From the NCBI RefSeq assembly GCF_003574035.1, contig NZ_QWKY01000014.1, positions 1-56,393 of the forward strand: 56,393 bases of DNA. The letters run 5' to 3'. Positions within the stretch are counted from its first letter, which is position 1. Every line of letters starts with the position of its first letter. Below are positions 37,670 through 47,997 of the stretch, in pieces. The stretch is from Meiothermus hypogaeus (GTDB lineage: Bacteria > Deinococcota > Deinococci > Deinococcales > Thermaceae). The position numbers and the translations under genes were made by a program. A model generated the notes under the pieces. The model was not told the origin of the DNA. It saw only the letters and a program-made list of their open reading frames with translations, and did no database searches.

Positions 37670-38497
37670 ATGCTTGAACGATACCTGCGCCCCATGTGGG
37701 CTTTTGTCTTCCGCGACTGGCACCTGACCCGGCGCTACATGAGCTGGGTGGCGGTGTTTGTGTTTTATGCCATCGTCAACTCGGCCACCATTGCCCTGAT
37801 CGGCAAGGCCCAGGACGACTTCCGCCTGACCCTCACGCTGCTTTTGGGGGTGCTGTTGTGGTCGTTTTTGTCGGCCATGTACAACGAGATTGCCAACTCC
37901 ATCAGCTACGAGCGCTGGGAGGGTACCCTCGAGTACACCTTTATGGCCCCGGTCTCGAGGCTCATTCACCTCTCGGGGGTCTCACTCTTCGCCATCATCT
38001 TCAGCGTGTTTCGCACCATCGTGATTCTGGTGGGGCTGGTGCTTTTTATCCAGGTCTCGGTGAACGGGGCCAACCTGCTGGGCGTGCTGGTGGTCTTGCT
38101 GGTAGCCAGCCTGGCCTTTATGGGCCTGGGCCTGATGGCTGCCATTCTGCCGGTGATGTCGCCGGAAAACGGCGCCCAGGCCACCAACATCTTCCAGGGC
38201 ATCTTGCTGCTGGTTTCGGGTATCTACTACCCGGTGAGTGTGCTGCCTTCCTGGGTGCAACCCCTGGCCTACCTGAGCCCCGCGACCTACGCCCTCGAGG
38301 CCTGCCGCAAGCTGATGGGCATCAACCACCCCGACTCCACCCCGGATAAACTGGTGGGGGCACCGCTCTCTACGGTTCTGCCCGAGCTGGGGGTTTTGCT
38401 CTTGATGGGGGTAGTGCTCATTCCGCTGGGCCTTTGGGTGTTTCATACCGCCGAGATGTGGGCCAAACGCACTGGCAAGCTCAAGCGAACCGGCTAA
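37670..38497 (+). CDS. ABC-2 type permease
   Basis: A 275-aa membrane subunit with six hydrophobic segments. The order of helices and the conserved YEPATYALEACR-like element (here LSPATYALEACRKLMG) fit ABC-2 permeases of DrrB type. GAAGGGA precedes the ATG. It probably forms an exporter with ATPase 1. Substrate not deducible. Confidence 0.88.
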   Translation: MLERYLRPMWAFVFRDWHLTRRYMSWVAVFVFYAIVNSATIALIGKAQDDFRLTLTLLLGVLLWSFLSAMYNEIANSISYERWEGTLEYTFMAPVSRLIHLSGVSLFAIIFSVFRTIVILVGLVLFIQVSVNGANLLGVLVVLLVASLAFMGLGLMAAILPVMSPENGAQATNIFQGILLLVSGIYYPVSVLPSWVQPLAYLSPATYALEACRKLMGINHPDSTPDKLVGAPLSTVLPELGVLLLMGVVLIPLGLWVFHTAEMWAKRTGKLKRTG

Positions 38498-38546
38498 GCC
38501 GGTTTTTGCGAGGGGATTGCCTGGTCACGAATATATTGGAGGCAGC

Positions 38547-39269
38547 ATGATTGAAGTGGATAATCTGCAAAAAGCCTACCGGAAGCTACATGCCATAAAG
38601 GGCATCTCGTTTGTGGTACAGCCTGGCGAGGTCTATGGTTTGCTGGGCCCCAACGGGGCGGGCAAAACCACCACCCTGCGCATCCTGGCCACTTTGCTTA
38701 AACCCACCAGCGGTAGCGCCAAAGTGGCTGGTTTTGATGTAGCGCGCGAATCCCTTGCAGTGCGACGCAACCTGGGCATTGTGAATGGCGGCATGAAGGT
38801 CTACGACAAGCTCACCGGCTACGAGGTGCTGGATTTTTTTGGCAGTTTCTACGACCTGTGGGGGCCCGGGCTCAAAGAACGCATTGCCTGGGCCGCCGAG
38901 CTGCTGCACATCGAACAGGCCGTGCTGAGCAAACAGGTGAAGGATATGTCTACCGGCATGCAACAGAAAATCGTGATAGCCAGGGCCATCCTGCACCAGC
39001 CGCAGGTTTTGCTCCTGGACGAGGCCACCGCCGGGCTCGACGTATTTGCGCGGCGGGCCTTGCTGGACTTCGTGCGGCAGTATGCCGAGCTGGGCAAAAC
39101 CCTGATCTATTCCACCCACGTGATGAGCGAGGCCGAGGAGGTCTGCGACCGGGTGGGTTTTATCAACAAGGGCTCGCTGGTTTACGAGGGCCGTCTGCAG
39201 GAGGCGTTGGAACTCGGCTCGGGGAACCTCGAGCGGGCCTTTATCCGGCGTTTGGAAGAGGCTGCTTGA
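38547..39269 (+). CDS. ABC exporter ATP-binding protein 2, NatA-like
   Basis: A 240-aa ATPase. Walker A is GLLGPNGAGKTTTLR, the signature is MSTGMQQK, Walker B is VLLLDEATAGLD, and the H-loop is IYSTHVMSEAEEV. The start at 38547 follows TTGGAGG; longer starts lack support. NatA/NatB systems export Na+ or small toxic compounds. It is followed by two paralogous NatB-like permeases. Confidence 0.9.
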   Translation: MIEVDNLQKAYRKLHAIKGISFVVQPGEVYGLLGPNGAGKTTTLRILATLLKPTSGSAKVAGFDVARESLAVRRNLGIVNGGMKVYDKLTGYEVLDFFGSFYDLWGPGLKERIAWAAELLHIEQAVLSKQVKDMSTGMQQKIVIARAILHQPQVLLLDEATAGLDVFARRALLDFVRQYAELGKTLIYSTHVMSEAEEVCDRVGFINKGSLVYEGRLQEALELGSGNLERAFIRRLEEAA

Positions 39270-39285
39270 AAGTGCTCAGGTAGGC

Positions 39286-40476
39286 ATGATGAACGAAATT
39301 CTTATAATTGCCCGAAAAGAGCTTTTGAGTGTGGTGCGTGAGCGCCGGGTACTGTTTACCACACTGGTTCTGCCCATTGTGATCATGCCCTTGCTGATGT
39401 TTGGCCCCATTCTTTTGTTTGGCAACGCGGCCCGGCAAACCCAGGAAAGCGTGCAGAAAGTCGGGGTGGTGGGGGTTCCAGCGGAAGTGCTGGAACAGCT
39501 TCGGAAGGCCAAAGTGGAGCCCATCGAGATCGCCAACCCCCAGGAAGCTGTGCAGAACCGCGAGGTTCTGGCCGCGCTGGTTTTTGAGAAGGGTACCTTC
39601 ACCATCTACGGGCGGCTCTCGGGCGGAGCTACCCAGAGCGCTCTGGTGGTCGAGAAGGTACAAGGGGCGCTGCGCGCTTATAAAGATCGGTTGGTGACCC
39701 AAGAACTACAAAACAGGGGTATCGGCACAGACATTCTGGAACCCTTTAGATTAGAGACCAAAGACGCCTCGCGCGAGCAGGAGCGGGCCGCTGGGTTGTT
39801 CGCGTTTCTGATTCCGTACTTCCTGGTGGTTTTTATACAGACAGGCGGTATGCCGGTAGCGGTGGATGCCACAGCAGGCGAGAAGGAGAAGGGCACCCTC
39901 GAGGCCCTCCTGGCGGCCCCCGTGCCCCTGGTTCAGATTCTCTTGGGCAAGGGGCTGGCGGTATTTGTGATGTCGCTCCTCTCCACCCTTGCCGCCATTA
40001 CCGGGCTTTTGCTGGGTGGGGGCGTACTTCGAAGCCTGTTTGCCACCCAGCTTCAGGCGGTGCAAAACGGCGAGAACGCGGCACAGTTGGGCGGCGCCCT
40101 GGCCCTCGACCCGCTGGGCTATTTGTCCATGATTGTTACCGCAGTTTTGTTTGCTCTGCTTGTCATTGCCATCATGATCTCGCTGGGCCTGTATGCCCGC
40201 AGTTTCAAGGAGGCGCAAAGCTACATGAGCCCTCTGATGCTGGTGATGATTATTCCCATCCTGTTCTTGCAGTTTTCCGATTTTATCAAACTCCAGGACT
40301 GGTACTTTGCCCTGCCTTTCGTAGGCGTCGTGTTATCCCTGGATGCGATTGTCAAAGGCTCGGCGACCGCCACACTGCTTAGCCTAACCTGGGTTTCTAC
40401 CCTGGTTTTTGCCGGGCTGGCCCTGTACCTGGCCTACCGCAACTTCCAGCGCGAGGATGTGGTTTTTAGAAACTAG
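39286..40476 (+). CDS. ABC permease, NatB-like, paralogue 1
   Basis: A 396-aa permease with one N-terminal helix (LVLPIVIMPLLMFGPILLF), a large extracytoplasmic loop of about 150 residues, and a C-terminal block of about five to six helices. GEKEKGTLEALLAAPVPLVQILLGKGLAV is the family's cytoplasmic coupling segment. It ends NFQREDVVFRN, nearly the same as paralogue 2. Two adjacent ATG codons are possible starts. Confidence 0.88.
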   Translation: MMNEILIIARKELLSVVRERRVLFTTLVLPIVIMPLLMFGPILLFGNAARQTQESVQKVGVVGVPAEVLEQLRKAKVEPIEIANPQEAVQNREVLAALVFEKGTFTIYGRLSGGATQSALVVEKVQGALRAYKDRLVTQELQNRGIGTDILEPFRLETKDASREQERAAGLFAFLIPYFLVVFIQTGGMPVAVDATAGEKEKGTLEALLAAPVPLVQILLGKGLAVFVMSLLSTLAAITGLLLGGGVLRSLFATQLQAVQNGENAAQLGGALALDPLGYLSMIVTAVLFALLVIAIMISLGLYARSFKEAQSYMSPLMLVMIIPILFLQFSDFIKLQDWYFALPFVGVVLSLDAIVKGSATATLLSLTWVSTLVFAGLALYLAYRNFQREDVVFRN

Positions 40477-40524
40477 ACGCCCCAAAAATCACAGCCTTTA
40501 GTTGGGTAATCGGATACAAATGTA

Positions 40525-40650
40525 ATACCAGATTTGGTTGATTCATTACCGTTCGGTAACGAATCAACCCAACCAAAGGGAATGCTCTAGGATTCAAAAA
40601 GACAACCTATGGGTTTTTGGTTTTATAAACTGTCCATTTGAATCCGGTAT
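40525..40650 (+). mobile_element. MITE-like palindromic element, copy 3 (short form)
   Basis: A 126-bp copy without 38-bp units. The left hairpin has GGTTGATTCATTACC opposite GGTAACGAATCAACC. The element lies between the two NatB-like genes of one cluster, so it is probably transcribed and its hairpins may act as an intercistronic structure or partial terminator. Confidence 0.85.
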
Positions 40651-40692
40651 AAGTCCTGGCGCATACGCCAACCTGCCATCAGGAGGCAAGCT

Positions 40693-41867
40693 GTGAAGGA
40701 AGCCCTCAAGATTGCCCGCAAGGAGCTTTTGACCTACGTGCGCGAGGAGCGCATTTTGCTGATGGTCTTGATGCCTTTGGTAATTTTGCCCTTGCTGATG
40801 AACCTGCCTTTTCTTTTGTTGGGCCACTACTATCAGCAAGCTGAAAATAAGCAGCAGGTTATAGCGATCAAGGGGGTACCCCAGGAACTCCAGCACCTGC
40901 TGCAACGGGCAAAGTTTGTGGTGCAGCACAGCCAGAATCCGCGCCAGGCTGTGCAGGAGCGACAGGCCGATGTGGGTATGGTGTACGCCGAGGGTCGCTA
41001 CACCATTTTTGACCGCAATAGCATCCTCAATCAGCAGCGCTCAGTGGCCACTGAGCGAACCAGAGAGGTACTACAGCAATACAAAGAGCAGGTGCTGCTA
41101 GAGCGTCTACAGAGTCATGGGCTCGAGCTGGCCGACCTCGAGCCCTTCGCAATCGAAATCCAAAAAACTATTTCAGAGCAGCAGCAAGCCCTGGGTTTAC
41201 TGGCTATGCTTATTCCATTCGCTGTGGTGGGTCTGGTGATCAGCGGGGGCCAAGCGGTAGCCCTCGAGGCAACAGTGGGAGAAAAGGAAAAGGCGACCAT
41301 CGAGGCCCTGCTCTCTGCGCCAGTAGCGCCCTGGAAGCTCCTTTTGGGCAAGGGTCTGGCGGTCGTGGTGGCTGCGCTTTTCTCCGCTTTTGCTTCAATG
41401 GCAGGTTTCGCACTGGGCAACGTTTTCGTACGACACAACTTTTCCACTCAGATTGAGGCTTTACCAACCGACATAAGGGTGCAAATGGGGGCATGGGCCC
41501 TTACCTCTACAGACCTGGCCACGATTTTTTTTACCTCGGTGCTATTTGCCTTCTTCGTGACCTCGGTCATGCTGGCCTTGGGCATTTTCGCTCGCACCTA
41601 TCGGGAGGCCAATACCTACCTTAGTCCGTTGGAGATGCTCATGCTCATACCCTTTCTGCTGTTCGCTTTTTCTGACTATGTTCAGGTGCAGGACTGGTTT
41701 TTTGCCATGCCGGGTCTGGGGGTTGTGGTCGCCATAGACACCATCGTGAAAGGGAGCTATAGCCCCTGGCAGCTCGGCCTGACCTGGGCTTCGACCCTCG
41801 CTTATGGCTTGCTGGTGTTATTTTTTGCCTTCCGAAACTTTAGTCGCGAGGATGTGGTCTTCCGCAA

Positions 41868-41871
<4 letters not shown>
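40693..41871 (+). CDS. ABC permease, NatB-like, paralogue 2
   Basis: A 392-aa paralogue of the preceding permease with the same plan: N-terminal helix, large outer loop, GEKEKATIEALLSAPVAPWKLLLGKGLAV, C-terminal helices and the end NFSREDVVFRN. The start is GTG at 40693, supported by AGGAGG 6 nt upstream. It may form a heterodimer with paralogue 1. The TAG stop overlaps the convergent mqnC stop by 4 bp. Confidence 0.88.
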
Positions 41872-43001
<1,130 letters not shown>

Positions 43002-43232
43002 GAAGTCATTGTACCGATAGAGGTTTAGCGAAAAAGTAGGACAAACGACCCCATAGGTTTTTCAAGGATCGGTAGGAGGTAGGGGGTAGTCGTTCAAAAC
43101 CAGCACCTATCTCCCACCCCCATCTCTTGCTTCGCTGTAAGTTAGCCACACGCCTAAAGTTGGCATCAGGAGGTTTGCCAACGAGGATGCGGCGAACCTC
43201 GATCAGAAAGTTATCGAGCTTTGGACTTTTGG

Positions 43233-43436
43233 CTATTCTTCGTCGTCCTCGTCCCAATCGTATTCGCCGGAGTCGATATCGTCGATGTAATAGTCTTCTA
43301 TGCTGTTTACATCGGCCACGGTTTCACCGTTGCTTACGAAGCGGATACCGGTCTCGTCAATTTCCAGATTCAGGTCATCTAGATCGGTATCGTCGGGAAC
43401 ATGGACTTGCATCATTACCGCTACTTCGATTCGCAT
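43233..43436 (-). CDS. Small acidic protein of unknown function
   Basis: A 67-aa protein starting MRIEVAVMMQVHVPDDTDLDDLNLEIDE and ending in a run of acidic residues (DSGEYDWDEDDEE). GGGAGGTG precedes ATG 43436; a GTG two codons earlier overlaps that site. The pattern of short strands followed by an acidic tail suggests a binding or inhibitor role, but I do not recognise the family. The 230 bp between it and mqnC contain no convincing gene. Confidence 0.6.
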   Translation of the reverse strand: MRIEVAVMMQVHVPDDTDLDDLNLEIDETGIRFVSNGETVADVNSIEDYYIDDIDSGEYDWDEDDEE

Positions 43437-43478
43437 AGGCACCTCCCGGTAAAACTAAGTGGTTTCTGTCAGCTTTGT

Positions 43479-44111
43479 TCAAGCTCGAGTCTTCCCACCC
43501 AAACTATATTTCAGGAGTTCGGCGTACATCCTGAGGCGCATGCCCAGGCCCCTCCAGAAGCCGCGTTTCTGCTCTTTCATGACCTGCCCAGCGCCGGGTA
43601 ACTCCACATAGGCCCAACGAGCCTGGGTGCGGGCCAGGTGGTCGGTGATGGCAGGCTCCGGCCAGCGACGTTCGGTCAGGTTGGGCACGCTTTTCAGCCA
43701 GGCGGTGGTACAGGCCCGCTGCCCCGATAAAAAAGGGGTGGCCCGGTTGCCGAAATCGGTCATCAGCCCCCCTGACTTAAAGACGCCGATGGCCATGTCC
43801 AGTTCTCCAGAGCGCACGGGCTCGAGCATGGCCCACAGGTGCTTGGGCTTAAGGCCGGTGAGGTCGGCATCGAGCATCAGCAGGTAGGGCGTTTGCACAT
43901 GGGCCAGCCCAAAGGCCAGGGCGCCGCTTTTGCCCCGGTTTTCTGGTAGCCGCAGCACCCTTGCCCCGGCCCGCTCGGCGGCCTGGGCGGTCTGGTCCGT
44001 CGAGCCGTCGTCTACGACCAGCACGGGCAGGCCCGCTTCCTGCGCCACGGCCACCACAGCAGCGATGTGGGCTTCCTCGTTGTAGGCCGGGATCAAGACC
44101 GTGGTATCCAT
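43479..44111 (-). CDS. Glycosyltransferase family 2 protein
   Basis: A 210-aa GT-A-fold transferase. VLIPAYNEEAHIAAVVAVAQEAGLPVLVVDDGSTDQT is the nucleotide-sugar site, and LLMLDADLTGLKP carries the DxD metal motif. No membrane anchor is obvious. The product cannot be named; polyprenyl-phosphate glycosyl transfer is typical. It starts 12 bp after rseP, with TAGAAT 9 nt before the ATG as a possible own promoter. Confidence 0.85.
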   Translation of the reverse strand: MDTTVLIPAYNEEAHIAAVVAVAQEAGLPVLVVDDGSTDQTAQAAERAGARVLRLPENRGKSGALAFGLAHVQTPYLLMLDADLTGLKPKHLWAMLEPVRSGELDMAIGVFKSGGLMTDFGNRATPFLSGQRACTTAWLKSVPNLTERRWPEPAITDHLARTQARWAYVELPGAGQVMKEQKRGFWRGLGMRLRMYAELLKYSLGGKTRA

Positions 44112-44123
44112 CTGGGGGCCATT

Positions 44124-45137
44124 CTACCCACCGACCAGGTTGCGGATATCGTTGATGGTCACCAGCACAATCAACAGAATCAAAAACACAAAGCCGCCGT
44201 AGGAGAGCCGGGCTTCGGTCTCGGGTTTGATGCGTCCGCCGGTGAGAACATTGGCCAGAAGCACCAGGATACGCCCCCCATCCAGCCCAGGAATGGGCAG
44301 AAGGTTGAACACCGCCAACGACAGATTAATGCCCGCCAGCAGCCCCACCAGGGTGCCTAGGCCCTGCTGGGCAGCCTGGCCGGTGATGTTCACAATGCCA
44401 ACTGGCCCGGCCACCCCCTGGGCTTGCTGGCCCGAGAGGATGCGGGCAATACTACCCACGAACTCCTGCACAAAACGCGGTACCGCCACCACCGTTTCGC
44501 CGATGGCCCGGCTGAGCCCCTGCAAGAAGTTGATGCGGCTGTAGCCGATGAGTTCGGCTCGGTAGACAATGCCCAGCCTGCCCTGGGTGTTGTCCCAGTT
44601 GAAGCGCAGGGTTACTTCCTGGTTATCCCGCAGCACCACAAAAACCTTCTCGCCCGGAGTCTGGCGGAAGCGGGTAACCTGGTCGTAGGACTCGAGCTTC
44701 ACCCCATTTAGACTAAGAATACGGTCGCCCACCCGGAAACCGGCCTGCTCGGCCAGGCTGCCAGGCAGCACCTCGGTTACTTCGGCCCGGGTTTGGGGCA
44801 CACCCTGGATGGAGGCCAAAGCCCCCAGCACCCCCCAGGCCAGGAGCAGGTTCATCACCACCCCGCCTACCAGAATAAAAAACTTGCCTGGTGCCGAGAG
44901 CCGCGCATAGCCGTGGCTATCGCCGGGCATCATGCCCTCAATCTCGGCGTAGCCGCCAAGGGGAATGGCATTGAGCCGCCAGGTTGTGCCCCAGCGGTCG
45001 AACTTGAGCAAGGTGGGGCCAAAACCCACCCCGAAATTCTTGACACCCACCCCCTGCCAGCGGGCTGCCAGGTAGTGGCCCAGCTCGTGCACGAAAATGC
45101 TAATGGAGATGATCAGGAGAAACCAAATCAGGCTCAT
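44124..45137 (-). CDS. rseP: Site-2 metalloprotease RseP (M50)
   Basis: An intramembrane zinc protease of 337 aa that cleaves membrane-bound regulators or signal-peptide remnants. The zinc site is SIFVHELGHYLAARW, a PDZ domain lies at about 110-185 (AEVTEVLPGSLAEQAGFRVGDRILSLNGV), and the third zinc ligand is in FNLLPIPGLDGGRI. Four transmembrane segments are visible. The start at 45137 (MSLIWFL) has AAGGTG 6 nt upstream. It follows dxr, as in many bacteria. Confidence 0.95.
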   Translation of the reverse strand: MSLIWFLLIISISIFVHELGHYLAARWQGVGVKNFGVGFGPTLLKFDRWGTTWRLNAIPLGGYAEIEGMMPGDSHGYARLSAPGKFFILVGGVVMNLLLAWGVLGALASIQGVPQTRAEVTEVLPGSLAEQAGFRVGDRILSLNGVKLESYDQVTRFRQTPGEKVFVVLRDNQEVTLRFNWDNTQGRLGIVYRAELIGYSRINFLQGLSRAIGETVVAVPRFVQEFVGSIARILSGQQAQGVAGPVGIVNITGQAAQQGLGTLVGLLAGINLSLAVFNLLPIPGLDGGRILVLLANVLTGGRIKPETEARLSYGGFVFLILLIVLVTINDIRNLVGG

Positions 45138-45186
45138 GCTATGCACCTTAAAACGCATGAAGTCGAAAAAAGTGTGCTGGTCATGT

Positions 45187-46314
45187 TCAGGCCTTTACCT
45201 TGAGCAGTTCTCGAGCCAACTTGCGGGCCTCGAGGTCGGCTTCATATACATTGTCCCAGGTGAGGTCCGTTTTGGGAGTCTGCTGTAACACTTTTTCCAG
45301 CACCCTGGGAATGTCCAGGTAGCCAATCTGCCCTTGTAAAAAGGCCTCTACCACGATCTCGTCGGCTGCATTGAGCACCACCGGTGCCAGACCCCCCATG
45401 CGCCCTGCTTCATAGGCCAGAGCCAGGGCCGGAAAGCGCCTGGTGTCGGGGGGATAAAAATCCAGCCGCTCCGGGATGTGCGCATCGCGCAAGGGGGTAG
45501 GAGGCCGCTCTGGGTAGGTCAGGGCATACTGGATGGCCAGCCGCATATCGGTAGGGCCGAGCTGGGCTTTGATATTGCCGTCCTGGAAGCGCACCATCGA
45601 GTGCACATAGGACTGCGGGTGAATCTGCACCTTGACCTTTTCGATGGATATCTTGAACAGTTGCACCGCTTCCAGCACCTCCAGGCCCTTGTTGAACAGG
45701 GTTGAGGAGTCTATGGTCACCTTGGGGCCCATTTTCCAGCGGGGGTGATTAAGGGCCATCTGGGGGGTGACTTTAGAGAGGTCGGCAGGCTTGCGCAAAA
45801 AGGGGCCGCCCGAAGCCGTCAGGATCAACTCGGCCACATCCCGGAAGGGTTCGCCCACCAGGCTCTGGAAGAGGGCGGAGTGCTCAGAGTCCACCGGAAT
45901 AATCTCCGCGCCACTTTGTTCCGCTTCCTGCCAGAGCAGCGGCCCGGCAGCTACCATACTCTCCTTGTTGGCCAGGGCCATTCGGCGGCCCTGCTGCACG
46001 GCAGCCCGCACCCCTGGCAGACCTGCCAGCCCAGGAATGGCCCCTACGACTACATCTGATGGCCAGGCGGCCACCTCTAACGCATCGGTGAGGTGCAGGT
46101 TTGGAAAGCGAAGCCGCAACTCGGGTAGGACGGTTGCGTCGGCCGCAACCGCTTCTGGTTGAAACTCGACAATTTGCTGATTTAGCAGGTCCAGGTTCTT
46201 GCCTGCCACCAGCCCCACCACCCGATAGCCCCGCCAGCGGCACACATCCAGCGTCTGGGTGCCGATCGAGCCAGTAGAGCCCAGCACCACGATACGTTTG
46301 GGGGTATCACTCAT
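45187..46314 (-). CDS. dxr: 1-deoxy-D-xylulose 5-phosphate reductoisomerase
   Basis: The second step of the MEP isoprenoid pathway (DXP to MEP, NADPH, Mg/Mn). It is 375 aa. [16 protein letters not shown] is the NADPH site, [11 protein letters not shown] and TASGGPF the substrate and metal region, and [27 protein letters not shown] the family signature. The start at 46314 (MSDTPKR) is where the family begins; an upstream extension is not coding. Cotranscription with rseP is likely (gap 49 bp). Confidence 0.97.
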   Translation of the reverse strand: MSDTPKRIVVLGSTGSIGTQTLDVCRWRGYRVVGLVAGKNLDLLNQQIVEFQPEAVAADATVLPELRLRFPNLHLTDALEVAAWPSDVVVGAIPGLAGLPGVRAAVQQGRRMALANKESMVAAGPLLWQEAEQSGAEIIPVDSEHSALFQSLVGEPFRDVAELILTASGGPFLRKPADLSKVTPQMALNHPRWKMGPKVTIDSSTLFNKGLEVLEAVQLFKISIEKVKVQIHPQSYVHSMVRFQDGNIKAQLGPTDMRLAIQYALTYPERPPTPLRDAHIPERLDFYPPDTRRFPALALAYEAGRMGGLAPVVLNAADEIVVEAFLQGQIGYLDIPRVLEKVLQQTPKTDLTWDNVYEADLEARKLARELLKVKA

Positions 46315-46490
46315 TCTCTTGCTAGTGTACTGGTTTGGGGATAAAGGTCTGTAATCAGCCCTGCAAGGGCAGGCTTTTATCGTTTTGCCCAACAAGCCAC
46401 TTCTGATGGCAACCCGGTATCGCCGGGTGAGGGGGCTGCAACCCATGCTTCCGAGCAAATGATAAGAACCTGGCAAGGGTATAGCTTCTG
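46315..46490. other. Spacer between dxr and MITE copy 4
   Basis: The dxr promoter region; TACACT lies 9 nt before the ATG on the minus strand. Two short hairpins are visible, GCCCT/AGGGC near 46360 and ACCCGG/CCGGGT near 46412. No gene. Confidence 0.4.
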
Positions 46491-46764
46491 ATACCAGATT
46501 CGGTTGATTCTTTACCGAACGGTAACGAATCAACAAGGCCGAAGTTATCCGCGTAGCGGAGGGCGATACCGCCCCTTGGAAGTTATCCGCGTAGCGGAGG
46601 GCGATACCGCCCCTTGGAAGTTATCCGCGTAGCGGAGGGCGATACCGCCCCTTGGAAGGGAGACGCTTTCTTCGCCGACCTTTCGGGAGGGGTGTGCTCT
46701 AGGATTCAAAAAGACAGCCTCTAGTGTTTTTGGTTCTGTAAACTGTTTTTTTTGAATCCGGTAT
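46491..46764 (+). mobile_element. MITE-like palindromic element, copy 4 (three 38-bp units)
   Basis: The longest copy, 274 bp, with three identical 38-bp units at 46541-46578, 46579-46616 and 46617-46654. The ends and hairpins are as in copy 1, except that the right arm has an expanded T-run (AACTGTTTTTTTTGAATC). It separates cdsA from dxr, genes that are usually adjacent. Confidence 0.88.
46541..46654 (+). repeat. Three perfect 38-bp tandem units inside MITE copy 4
   Basis: Same unit as in copies 1 and 5, repeated three times without spacers. The perfect identity of the units suggests recent expansion by slippage or recombination. Confidence 0.9.
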
Positions 46765-46773
46765 GAGAAATGC

Positions 46774-47637
46774 TCAAATAAAGATGGTCAGTAAATAGTA
46801 GGTAAGCGGAACCGTGAAAAGGTGCGAATCCAGGCGATCCAGCAGCCCCCCATGGCCGGGCAGGAAGTGACCAGAGTCCTTGACGCCGCAAAAACGTTTC
46901 AGCATGGACTCGGTCAGGTCACCGAGTTGTGCCGCAAAGGAGAGCACCAGATTGACAATAAAGATTTCAACAGGTCGAAACAGGGCGAAGGGGCTTTCGG
47001 GATAGGCTGAACGAACGATGGTAGTAAACAAAAACAGAAGCAAAAAACTGGTGAGGATGCCACCAATAGAGCCCTCAACCGTTTTGCCAGGGCTGATGGT
47101 GGGAGCCAGCTTACGTCGGCCCAGGTAGCGGCCCACAAAGTAGCCGCCGATGTCGTTGGCAAAGCTGCTAATGAGGGGCAGGGCCAGAATCCAGAGGCCC
47201 ACTGTACCGTCTGGGGAGTGGCGCAGCAAAAGAAAGAAACCCAGCGTCCAGGGCAGGTACAAGAAGGCCATCAGGCTGTAAGCAAAGCGCTGAATGTTGG
47301 CGCCCACGATCAACTCGGAGCTAAAGGCCCCAATGAGCACCAGCCCCAGGGCAATTTCCCGCCAGGGCACCCCAGGGTAGATGTCGTGGAGCTGGGGCAA
47401 GCTAAACAAAAGCATGACCAGCCCTCCCCCAATCAAAAAGGCCATGTTGAGTTCGATGCCCTTGTTTCGCAGCATATGGCGAAGCTCGAGAGAACCCAGT
47501 ACCAGTATGAAAACCAGCGCCAGGAAAAGGAAAATCCGCCCCTCCCAGATCACCCCAAAGAGCACCAGCACCCCGATAAGCGAGGAAGCTATGCGGGTAG
47601 GCAAGGATGAATCGGGTCGGGCCTCCGAGGGCTGCAC
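46774..47637 (-). CDS. cdsA: Phosphatidate cytidylyltransferase
   Basis: Makes CDP-diacylglycerol for phospholipids in the inner membrane. It is 287 aa with about eight hydrophobic segments. The CDS signature near the C-terminus, SFAAQLGDLTESMLKRFCGVKDSGHFLPGHGGLLDRLDS, is intact. The start is GTG at 47637, 6 nt after TATGCT (47644-47649, minus strand), a leaderless arrangement. MITE copies 4 and 5 flank the gene on both sides. Confidence 0.95.
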   Translation of the reverse strand: MQPSEARPDSSLPTRIASSLIGVLVLFGVIWEGRIFLFLALVFILVLGSLELRHMLRNKGIELNMAFLIGGGLVMLLFSLPQLHDIYPGVPWREIALGLVLIGAFSSELIVGANIQRFAYSLMAFLYLPWTLGFFLLLRHSPDGTVGLWILALPLISSFANDIGGYFVGRYLGRRKLAPTISPGKTVEGSIGGILTSFLLLFLFTTIVRSAYPESPFALFRPVEIFIVNLVLSFAAQLGDLTESMLKRFCGVKDSGHFLPGHGGLLDRLDSHLFTVPLTYYLLTIFI

Positions 47638-47785
47638 AGCTACAGCATATCAGCCAGGCTTTTGGGGCTCGAGCCTCCATAAACTAGCAGTGCAACCAGG
47701 TGGTTTGGCCCGACCTATCTCGAGGTAAACAGACAGCACGGTTCCCACGAGAGCTTGCTCCAAATACCCTGGTTTTTTGCACCTG

Positions 47786-47983
47786 ATACCAGATTCAGTT
47801 GATTCGTTACCGTCGGTAACGAATCAACCCCACTGAAGTTATCCGCGTAGCGGAGGGCGATACCGCCCCTTGGAAGGGAGACGCTTTTTTTCGCCAACGG
47901 TTCGGGAGGGGTGTGCTATAGGATTCAAAAAGACAATCTATGGGGTTTTTTTGTTTTGTAAGCTGTCTTTTTGAATCCGGTAT
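47786..47983 (+). mobile_element. MITE-like palindromic element, copy 5 (one 38-bp unit)
   Basis: A 198-bp copy with one 38-bp unit (47835-47872). The left hairpin GTTGATTCGTTACC/GGTAACGAATCAAC has a very short loop, and the right hairpin has one mismatch. It lies 14 bp from the gcvP stop, in its 3' flank. The remainder of 47638-47785 is the cdsA promoter region without other features. Confidence 0.88.
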
Positions 47984-47997
47984 TACCCGGTACTGAA

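Noticed and set aside
43006-43257. 83-residue frame on the minus strand (KLDNFLIEVRRILVGKPPDANFRRVANLQ)
   Set aside because: The middle looks coding-like but there is no ribosome site, the ends are low-complexity, and it overlaps the start of the small acidic protein region. It could be a gene remnant; I could not support a call.
46541-46654. CRISPR array from the 38-bp repeats
   Set aside because: The units are directly adjacent with no spacers, and single or double units occur inside otherwise similar elements. No cas gene is present.
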